Position numbers and translations under genes: made by a program. A DNA stretch of 64,000 nucleotides, from NCBI RefSeq assembly GCF_905171765.1, contig NC_053394.1:163525183-163589182 (forward strand), written 5' to 3'. Numbering within the stretch: position 1 is the first letter of the stretch; each line of letters starts with the position of its first letter. This DNA comes from Bufo bufo. Lineage: Eukaryota > Chordata > Amphibia > Anura > Bufonidae. The notes under the pieces are model-generated. The model had not been told where the DNA came from and did no database searches. It saw nothing but the letters and a program-made list of their open reading frames with translations. Shown here one piece after another: positions 55,187-64,000 of the stretch.

Positions 55187-58100
55187 TTATCTACTGGCTT
55201 GTAACTGAGAGGTCAAGATTTGCTTTGCTTGCAGCAGAGCTGTTTCAGAGGGGACCTCCATGTCGGGCAATACCCCTTTTCCTTCCCAGGAATCTGTGGG
55301 TTCACCCATGGCTGACCGTGATGTAGGAATGATGAGGTAGAGGTGGGTGTCATCTACATGATAGGTCTGTGGGGGGTGGCAGCCTCCACTTGTTTTTTCT
55401 CCTATGATGTAAGCCCTTCCCAGCCTTTTCAGTACGTACACAAACTCCTCAGCGGCGCCTTCCGTCATAGAGCTGGTCAGGATGATGAGGGGTTTTGTAG
55501 AGCCATATGGAACACCTGCATAAAACATACCATAAAAGAAAAAAATCAGAAAAGTGTATCTTGCATCTAGATTGTACAATGCCCACAGTCCGCTCTCTTT
55601 CGCTTTCTCTTTACGCTACCTGCAACCTGAGACAGGCTCCAAACATCAGAAATGGCATTTGAAGCCCGACTGTAGACTTTATCTAGAAGAACAGGGGTTC
55701 CTTCATCAAAGAAATATGAACAGAGTACTGGGATGGAGTTGGTGGGACCTCCAATGTTAAATCTGGAACAAAGAACAAAATTTAGGACCATTTTGCACAA
55801 TGCATGGCAACGATATTGTGGCTCACACCATAAAACTGTGATTGGAAAAGACAATGGAAGACAGGAATAAGGCATTGATATGAAGACTACAGGGCTGGCA
55901 TTAGCAGGTGGCATATAAAAGTATTTTATAAAAATAAATAAATAAGCCTCAAAAATACATTGCTTGGTGGTGTCGCAGGTCCCGACGGTGAAGTGGGTAC
56001 AGTTCACACAGGTAAAAGTGTTTCTTTGGATAGGACCGCGCTACCTCTGGAATCACAGAGAATCCACAATCGAAGCCAGCAAGATATTCACAAGCATGGG
56101 GAAGCAAACAGGCCAGTCAAAACCTCTCCTCCTCTCCTTTCCAGGCTTCTATGGAACACCAAAATTGCATCCAATAGTGAAGTACCGTCATGCAAGTCGG
56201 AGTAAAAACGGTTTTATTATACTCACAATGCACACGTATAAACAAGCAGTATACAATGGATCAAAATCACCCGACCCGGGTTTCGCTCGGTTGAGCTTCG
56301 TCAGGGATACCCCTGACGAAGCTCAACCGAGCGAAACCCGGGTCGGGTGATTTTGATCCATTGTATACTGCTTGTTTATACGTGTGCATTGTGAGTATAA
56401 TAAAACCGTTTTTACTCCGACTTGCATGACGGTACTTCACTATTGGATGCAATTTTGGTGTTCCATAGAAGCCTGGAAAGGAGAGGAGAGGTTTTGACTG
56501 GCCTGTTTGCTTCCCCATGCTTGTGAATATCTTGCTGGCTTCGATTGTGGATTCTCTGTGATTCCAGAGGTAGCGCGGTCCTATCCAAAGAGGCATATAA
56601 AAGTACTCTACTCAGCTGTCATCCCCATTGGGGTAGATGGAGAGAACAGTAGCCCCTATGTCTCCTGTACTGTACTTATCTGCTGTATTTGTGGCATTTA
56701 TTATATGGCATTTTATGATGGTATAAATACTCAGTCATTGTCCTAACCACTGGTTTAGCAGTACTTGAGCGTAATATACTAAGAACTAGCAAGCAGGGAC
56801 TGTTTTAAGCTACAGATTAAGGGCTCATGGACACAACCGTATTTCTATGGATCCGCAAAAAATACAGACCGCACATAGATGTCATCTGTGTACTCTCTGT
56901 ATCCATGTGACCTATCTGCACATTTTAGAACAGGTCCTATTCTTGCCCATTTTGTGGACAAGAATAGCCAGTTTTAGTGAAGGGAGTGACTCACAGGAGT
57001 GAATTGCAGAATGCATACGGAAGGTATCAATATTTCGTGGATCCGTGGTTTGCATACAGCAGAAAGGTTACAGTTATGTGAATAAGGCCTCAACTATACA
57101 GCAGTATTTGTCAAGCTGCTCCTCGGCATATTTGCCGGGTTGCGACTGGATCTCTGATGGACCCCATTATAGTCAATGGGGCCGGGCGGCTTGCCGGCAA
57201 CGCACAGCTGTGCCCGGCAACAACTGTTTTACCATTAGTGTGAAACAGCCCTAAACATAAAATTTTAGATTTGGTGGATTTTAGTGTTTGCACATTGCTA
57301 CACTCAACAAAAAAAAATTAAATAACGCACCCAGATAGAAATTTCAGATTACGAAAAAGTTCCATATTGTAGACTCATGGTCATGGTTCCACACTGTGAT
57401 CACCTAACCAACCCAAAACACCTGCACAGATCCCTCAGTCTAGTTCAATAGGCTACACAATCATGGGGAAGACTGCTGACTTGACAGTTGTCCAGAAGAC
57501 AACAAATTACAATTAAATTAACACCGGTAGGTTTATTGGGGAAACCTGTACAATTGAAAGGAGGCTTTAGTATTCTGTTGGGCCGCCTCTATCCTGGATA
57601 CAAGATGAGACACGTTTGGGCATGAAGGCATACAGCCTCTGTATGGTATCCTGCGGCATACTGTGCCATGTTACAGAGCTATTGTTTTGTAGAAATATTT
57701 AGAGTAAGAATATGGTGCCATTATAAAGCACCGTACAGCGACACAGTGATCCCCTACAGCATCACAGTATGAACTGAAGGGACTTCCTGTGGATATGTCC
57801 ACATAATGTTGAAAATGGATCCTGAAAATGGGTCTGACACCAGGCCTCATAGTGATTTTGAGGGGCTAATAGAGAAAGAGAATGCAACAATGGAATTTAT
57901 AGCAGTACTATTTATGTGTCCAATATATTGGCAATATTTATGGCATAGCGGGTGTGTTATTGTAAATCCAAGTTAAGTCAAGTTACATTTTATGCATGGG
58001 ACTACATGTGTGTGTACATGTGGAGGCGCCACATTGACTCTTTGCCACAATTGAAAGAAAGGCCAGCCACAGCTCTGCCCTAGCTGATTTGCCTTCGGAG

Positions 58101-61100
58101 ATGTCTTATTCCAAGTGGTCACAAATTCTGGACAAATTGAACATGCCGACCTACCTCATGTCAACGATTAAGGCATTTGTATCAGAAATTTTCTTCCACA
58201 CATGTTCAACTAAAAGATCTGTTACTTGGTGAAGAATTTCACAATCAGCAAACATGTCAAATCTCAAGTATCCAATGTTTTTCTCAAATACATCAGTGTG
58301 AAAGGAAAATTTTATGAGATCCTCAAACATATCAGGAGATGGTAACTGAAAAAAAGCAAATAGTATGAGAGACACCAAAAGACTTGGAATGGCGAAACTA
58401 TGTCTCATGATACTTTTTAGAGCTGCTGATTAGCTGAAAAAAGATCATGTGATGCACCATATGATATCACAGAACTGAGAATTGCTCTATTTTCAGGCAT
58501 TTGACACTGTGGAGGACAACTTAGTGGATGTAATTGTTCTACTGTAACTCATTTATGGCATCAAAATAAGGGCTTTCACGTGGATAGCCTAATTTTAGTA
58601 GGTCTGTATTCATGAAAGTTTTTTTTAAACCATACTCACCTAATTTTTGGTGAGACTTGAGATACATTGCAAACTGTTTTCTTTTATGTAAGCCATGGCC
58701 ATAAACATATACATAGAAACATTTAAGGAATCAAACTCAATACATTGAACGCCCACCCCTGGGAACAACCCAAACACCCACAGTTTGGTGGCTGGTTTAT
58801 AGAATTGTCCCAACAAAATCAGAACTGTTGGCAGGTACACAGGTGTTATCTTAGGACAGCTTCTCCCAATAAAACTCTCATGCCTTTGACCTGCCCTTTG
58901 TTTATTTCACAGTCACTATTAATTGAGACATTTCAGGGGTTAAAGTTTTTAACTGATCATGGTCGTTGTTGGATGCAGGCTGCTAGACCTCTACTAATGA
59001 TCGTGTAGGCACAACTGCTGTGCCTGGGTGATCAATATGATACACGGTAAGTGTGTGATGCTGGTATGCTATGATATGTACCATTCTGCTTTAGCATGAC
59101 TTCCATTATTATCCTGAGCAACAACACCAAAAATTGGTTTAGGTTACACGTGGTAGAGGTCAAAACAGAGTCGCTAACAAGCATCTTTAACTTTTACATG
59201 GATAATGATTATTTTGAACGGCATTGTAATACTCTGCAGCTCACGTTGCAAGGGAAAAGGAACAGCTGCTCTGGCAAAAGTCAGCAGTTTTGGGAGCCTG
59301 ACCTGCAGCGATCAAATGATCATCGTGATCCCTCTCATACTGATTGGGTGGACTGTGATGAAGCAACGCCTTTAAAGGGAATTTGTCACCTCCGAAAAGC
59401 CTTTATATGTATAGAACGCCTACTGCTGACTCTGAATCAGTAGTTTGTATGTTGAACATACTCCCATATCCCGCTGTGCACCCTAAACCAGCCATGGAAT
59501 GCATTGAGAGGACTTCTGTGCATGTGCACATAATGGAGTAGACTCCAGGAGAAGTCCTCTCTATGCATTCTAATAATATGAGCAAAGACAGGTGCACTCT
59601 GCTGTCTTCCTAAACCCTTAGCTTAGCCAACATATCCTACTGTGGAGGACATGTCTGAGTCCGAGCACCGCTCCAAGGTTTCTCAAGTAGCTCGGGTCCT
59701 AACACTCACTTAACTGTGCCGTATGGGCAATACCAGGGCCAGTGGGCGAATTACAGGAGCTTGAGGTTCGACTCACAGACAATTAACCTGTGCTTGCAAT
59801 GGGAGGAGGGAGGAGTCTGCGAGTCCCACTCTAGACTGGCTGGTATGGCCCAGGACTCGCAGGTGCACCTCTCTATGCATTCCACAGCTTTTTTGTGGGT
59901 GCATTGCGGGGGAATGGGGGTGAGTATAAATTGCTGATCAGTGGCAGTATGTATTATTATACTTAATAGGGTGACAGACTCCATTTAAAGATACATACTT
60001 TTGTAGTTGTAATTTATAAAGGCCTCTTTTATTGTCCTTTTCTTCTTTTATATATAGCAGGGATCACATGTTTTCCCACAAGCTTCAGTGTACATAGTTA
60101 CATTTCTATGGACTACTGTGGTCATGAAGACCATTAAAGGTGTTGCCTGCTTTGGACACTCTCTACTTGTTAGGTGGGTCAATTGCCAATAAACTGATCA
60201 CAACGTGTTCAAGAGCTGACACCAGCATCGATCAGCTGTAAACTGTGGGGACAATTTCATTGCAGCACCACCACGGGAGAATGAAGCATTACACAGTACT
60301 TATTCAAATCAATGGGTTGTTTGTGTACTATAGGACAGGACTTCTAGAGCCAAAGATGTTTTTGGTAATCATTCTGTACCCTGTCCAAGAGATGAGGTTC
60401 CTGAATAGGGTTCCCCTCTATTAACTACAAATCCTTTATAGAGTATATGAAATTAATCTAGCCCAGCTGGATGTAGTTATTAAACTACCTCAGTGTCCTA
60501 GACTGCCCTCGGAAGCAATAACATTTATTAAATTACAGAGACAGTATGGTAAGGATATTACCTGCATGGGCACAACACCTGGGATGTGATCCTTGGAATT
60601 TCCTGGTATGTATATGGCTTTTAGATGGACATCTCCAGAAAGTGTCTGAAGATCATAGTTTAGCTTATCAGCTAACTCCACTTCAGATTTTAGCATTTTG
60701 TAGTCCATTTTGTCCACCAATGAAAGTAGTTTGGAGGCCACCTCTGCCCCTGTTTCTAGAAATGCATAGTTATCTGCCACCAATTTGCCTGCAGTCTGAA
60801 TGACTGACGGTATTTTGGAGCGTAGGTTGATAATACGATGGGCACTATTCATAGCTTCATTTGCTTGAATAATTACATGGGGTTCAACTCCTGATACACT
60901 CCACACTTTACCAGTTACTGAACTGATCACTACTTGATTTGGAATGGATACATATAGGTGGCTTTCCCCTACTTTGTACATACCGACAGATAGGGATACT
61001 CCACCAGTCGGCTCCCCAATGATGGTTGCTCTGTTGAGATCCTTCATTGATCTTGTAAAGGTTTCAGCAGCTGATCCAGTCATGTGACTTGTAAGGATGT

Positions 61101-63564
61101 AAATGTCCTTAGTAGATCCATATCTTTGGCCAGCCACCACCGGCAGTGTCCAGATTTCAGTTCCGGTTGATGTGCTACGGTCATATATTGTATACAGGTG
61201 TTGCAAAAGCTCTGGGTCAAAAAAATAGGAACAGAAAATGGGGATAGCATTGGAGTAACCACCAGTGTTGAACCTCATATCAATAATAAGGGAGCTTGTG
61301 TTAACAAGCTTATTCCAAACAAGACTAACTAGTTGAGGGCCAATAGCTTTAATAATCTCTGCATCAGCCATCATGTCAAACCGCAGATAACCTATGTTCC
61401 CTGGTAACACTTCAAATTTGAATAATGCATCAATGATGTAGTTGAGTTCTTCAGGAGAGGGGACTTTTGGAGGTTTTTCTTCTAAGATTTCTGGTTCTAT
61501 ATCACTAAAAAAGACATGAAGTCTATGATCTCCAGAGAGCTCCTGAATATCAGAGGTAAGTTGAGATGCTAAAGACTCTAGATCTACCACAGAGCGATAT
61601 CTCCCCTCAGACCACTTGTGTTGGAGGGCTTGACTAACCTTCATAGCCACCTCTGGAATAGCATAGTGGACCTCTAAAAGTTGTCCAGTTCCTTTTACCA
61701 ATGCAAACACTTCTGGGTGAAATGCAATTATTTCATTAGCTTTGTCTAAGGCTTCTTCTGCCAGTACAATGGCATCTGGAACAACACCTCCCCCAAGCCA
61801 ACATTCACCATTGTTATCTATAAAATTTATTACTGGTACTGTAACAGTTAATTGGGTTCCTTCCAGGTTAACGGACCGAGAGTGCATAAGAGTTCCAGAT
61901 GTAATTTCACCAATGATAGTTGCCCTGCTTAATGACTGCATCAGATAAGCAAATTCCTCTGCTGCTGTGGCTGTTTTGTGACTTGTCAACACATAGACCC
62001 CTCTTTTGGACCCGTAGGGGTTTCCTAGAAGTTCAGGAAGGTTGTAGAATTCTTTGGTAGAATTGGCGAGACGATTGTATGTAGTAAAGAGACGAATTCT
62101 TGACTCTGGCTCTTGAAAGTAGGACAGAAGTAAAGGGACAGCTGAAGATGGGCCACCAATGTTGTACCTTAAATCCATAATAATATTGTCTGTGGTGGTG
62201 ATTTGCTCCCAAACTTTGGTGACAATATAAGGTCCTAACTTGTTTAGAATGGAGACATCAGCAAACTGATCGAAGCGAAAGTAACCGATGTTTCCAGGAA
62301 GGATGTTAACTTTGAAAATAGTGTTAACCAAAGCCTGGAGAATATTTTCATCAGCTGGCATATCATCTGTAGAAGGATTCACTTCTGGAATTGATGGGGT
62401 GTCTGATTTTCCTCTTACTAGTAGCCTTGGGTCCTCAGTAACTGACTGAAGTTCATAATTTAACTTAGCCGCAAGATCTTCTTCAGAAATGACTGATCCG
62501 TAGTCTATAGTTGAAAGGTGCTTGAGTAAGGTTGGTATACGGTCAGAGAAAGAATAGAAGTTGCCCAAGATGTCACTGAGTTGTTGTAACACATTAGGAA
62601 TTTTAGAACGTACAGACAGAATTGATATAGCTTTACTCAAAGCATCTTCTGCATTGACAACTACACAAGGGAAGACACCAGCCACTTCCCAGCTCTGGGC
62701 AGTCAAAGGACTGATAGACCTAGATACTGGAACAGTAATATAGAAATCTGACTGGCCGATCTTTATCTTCTGTATGTCCAATGAACCTCCTGCAGTTTTC
62801 TCTCCAACAAGTATGGCCCTGTTCATATGCTTAAGAATATATGCAGCATCTTCTGCAACTCCTTGGGTGAACCTGCTTGTAAGCACTATCACATCTTTAT
62901 CTTTACTGTATCTCTCACCTATCAGTGAAGGCAGTGTTCGCAGTTCAGTGGTGGTATTAGAGGGGCGATGGTAAATGGTATCAATATGGACCACAGGTTC
63001 AGCTTGATATAAGTAAGAAACAACAAAAGGAATTCCAGAGATCTTACCCTGAGAGCTGTACCGTAAATCGAGGATGAGAGCAGAACTTGGCATCAGTTTC
63101 TTCCATATGTTTTTGACCATAAAAGGGCCGACTTTTTGTACCTCATCTTGACCTATTATGCAGTCAACGCGTAGATAGCCAATGTTTCCGGGAAGGACTT
63201 TATAGTTAACAGACTGCTCAACCAGGAACAGCAGCTGCTCAGGAGTTGGAGTTGTCTCTTCCTCTTTCTTCACCACTTTGTCAGCTGGCTCATATGAGAC
63301 TATGAGACGAGGGTCATTCAATGACCCCTGTACCCCAGCTGTGAAGACATTTGCCAATGTATACGGATCTGAGATATGTAGAATTTCCCCACTTTTTATT
63401 GCTTGCTCAATGGTCTCTTGCATTCCTACCAGGTTCTCTGGAAAGCAATAATTATCCAGCAGGATTTTGGCCATGTCCAGCATGAGTGAAGGTTGAAACA
63501 CAGGGTTGCTGCAGGCATTCCAAATTAATAGTATAAATATCAGTCTCTGATAGCAAGGAGACAT
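55187..63564 (-). CDS. RBP3: Retinol-binding protein 3 (interphotoreceptor retinoid-binding protein), four exons
   Basis: CDS complement(join(55187..55515, 55620..55762, 58155..58345, 60562..63564)), 1221 residues. All junctions have GT/AG and the phases match (0, 2, 1). Exon 1 alone encodes three modules and the start of the fourth, the arrangement known for vertebrate RBP3. The start [20 protein letters not shown] is a signal peptide. Four homologous modules of about 300 residues share the S41/tail-specific-protease fold without protease activity; each carries an NIGY(L/F)RFD-type motif ([43 protein letters not shown]) and a [12 protein letters not shown] or [12 protein letters not shown] segment. 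The secreted protein shuttles retinol and retinal between photoreceptors and pigment epithelium. The gene looks intact, and its length is close to that of the mammalian protein. Confidence 0.95.
56268..56309 (-). ncRNA. Hammerhead-like motif, left arm
   Basis: Minus-strand core CUGACGA (56298-56304), stem II GCTC/GAGC with loop AACC, GAAA, palindrome ACCCGGGT, cleavage triplet GTC, then GGGTGA. Position 7 of the core is free in hammerheads, so C there is acceptable. Stem I pairs four to five bases, including G-T pairs. One extra A precedes stem II, as in the copy at 3177. Confidence 0.55.
56308..56349 (+). ncRNA. Hammerhead-like motif, right arm
   Basis: Mirror copy: CUGACGA 56313-56319, stem II 56321-56324 / 56329-56332, GAAA 56333-56336, ACCCGGGT 56336-56343, GTC ending at 56344. 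Stem I ACCC (56309-56312) pairs with GGGT (56345-56348), extended by one T-G pair. Confidence 0.55.
57298..57680. mobile_element. Probable DNA-transposon remnant in RBP3 intron 2
   Basis: ATCATGGGGAAGACTGCTGA and TTGACAGTTGTCCAGAAGAC (57462-57500) resemble the transposase region of Tc1-like elements, and the segment starts with CACTCAACAAAAAAAAATTAA. No frame is open. The assignment rests on resemblance only. Confidence 0.35.
58346..60561 (-). other. RBP3 intron 1
   Basis: 2.2 kb between exon 1 (donor CAG|GTAATA on the minus strand) and exon 2 (acceptor TTTTTTTCAG). It contains a TTAA-flanked MITE (59376-59984). 58430-59370 and 59990-60561 show nothing recognisable. Confidence 0.8.
59376..59984. 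mobile_element. T2/Kolobok-like MITE, 609 bp, in RBP3 intron 1
   Basis: TTAA (59372-59375), then AGGGAATTTGTCACC; right end GGTGACAGACTCCAT, then TTAA (59985-59988). The interior has an inverted CTATGCATTC / GAATGCATTG set. No coding capacity. Confidence 0.75.
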
Positions 63565-64000
63565 ATTGTTCAGAGCTTCAGTCCGAATGTTCCTGTCTCC
63601 ACCACCGTATTAAGACTCTTCTTCTAGGACTGAGAATGAAGAATTAGATCATGACAAGGAGTAGCAAATTCTCTTTTATCTCTGCTAAACCTTTAATCAC
63701 ATTAATGAAATGATGAGCATCAGCACAAGGGTATTTCTGGGAAAACAGAGTGTTGCTGTGAGCATCTGTTCCTGTAACTTAGTGAGAACATACAGTAGCT
63801 AATGTACCACTTTATACTTTATGTAATTCCTAAGGTTGCTGAATGGTTTGCTAATTCGTACAATTACAATGCTGGAGATCTAGAAGTACTTTATTTAACC
63901 CAGAAATTAATGCTTTTATTCTCCCTGGCATAGTGATGATAAATATGTCTACACTGTGTAGTGTATGAAGTTGCAGACCAAAATTGTTGACCATGAGTGA
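63565..64000 (-). promoter_or_regulatory. RBP3 5' flank with candidate OTX/CRX sites
   Basis: The start ATG has A at -3 (AACAATATG), a good context. About 130 bp upstream, TAATC at 63694-63698 and TTAATG at 63702 (GATTA on the gene strand) fit the K50 homeodomain core used by CRX and OTX2 in photoreceptor genes. There is no clear TATA box. Such short sites occur often by chance, so this is suggestive only. Confidence 0.3.

Larger units (their letters stand above)
55924..56591. mobile_element. Head-to-head inverted pair of PLE 3' ends, in RBP3 intron 2
   Basis: Flanked by the 14-bp duplication GGCATATAAAAGTA (55910-55923 and 56592-56605). About 285 bp on each side of a 4-base centre (ATAC, 56307-56310) are inverted copies. 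Each arm begins with a hammerhead-like motif and runs outward through AGTATAATAAAACCG. The left arm continues further into a tail with GGACCTGCGAC (minus strand) and an A/T-rich end, like the PLE at 3330-3353. No RT is present. Confidence 0.75.
55763..58154 (-). other. RBP3 intron 2
   Basis: 2.4 kb, carrying the palindromic PLE-type insertion (55924-56591) and a DNA-transposon remnant (57298-57680). Acceptor CTTTGTTCCAG on the minus strand before exon 3; donor GTAGGT after exon 2. Confidence 0.8.

Noticed and set aside
55964..56596. Two similar ORFs on opposite strands (128 and 109 codons)
   Set aside because: They are the two arms of one palindromic insertion read in mirror image; the sequence is a PLE 3' non-coding region.

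Overview
The window reads as anuran amphibian nuclear DNA. Two host genes are visible, both with the exon structure expected of vertebrate genes: a ZNF488-like C2H2 zinc-finger gene (plus strand, about 6.2-8.7 kb) and a complete four-exon RBP3 gene, also called IRBP (minus strand, 55.2-63.6 kb). These two genes are neighbours in other tetrapods. The rest is dense transposable-element sequence of types common in frogs: a Penelope-like element, a Tx1/L1-like LINE, Ty3/Gypsy and other LTR elements, piggyBac, hAT, Tc1/mariner and many TTAA-flanked MITEs.

Layout. 1-1100 is the end of a hAT-like element full of G-rich tandem repeats, inserted in a Penelope-like element (1109-3353) whose 3' end carries a hammerhead-ribozyme-like motif. 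3482-4326 is a MITE with a 37-bp tandem repeat. ZNF488 follows. 9276-14825 is a complete gag-only LTR element (620-bp LTRs, 5-bp target duplication, tRNA-Arg-type primer site). 17916-19020 is a dead Tc1 element. From about 19.3 to 48.9 kb lies one old minus-strand Gypsy element broken open by nested insertions. A nearly intact LINE (23842-33633) sits between its protease and RT parts and itself contains an LTR element (26465-30528) whose only protein carries a cold-shock domain. A MITE in its gag was hit by a piggyBac element (36559-48001), which was hit in turn by a Gmr1-like LTR element (40169-46992). Most of these steps show target-site duplications, and the broken reading frames line up again across the insertions. 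52424-54533 is a hAT-type element carrying a 67-bp minisatellite. The RBP3 introns hold a palindromic insertion with two diverging hammerhead-like motifs and further MITEs.

The host genes do not form an operon or pathway. ZNF488 is a nuclear repressor of the PRDM8/ZNF488 family. RBP3 is the secreted retinoid carrier of the interphotoreceptor matrix. Most of the roughly 47 kb between them is explained by insertions.

The most unusual items are the LTR element encoding a Gag-like protein with a Y-box-type cold-shock domain and a PPxY motif; the Gmr1-like element with integrase ahead of RT and a SCAN-like capsid; the paired hammerhead-like motifs; and the four-level nesting. All calls come from reading the sequence by eye; no database search was run.
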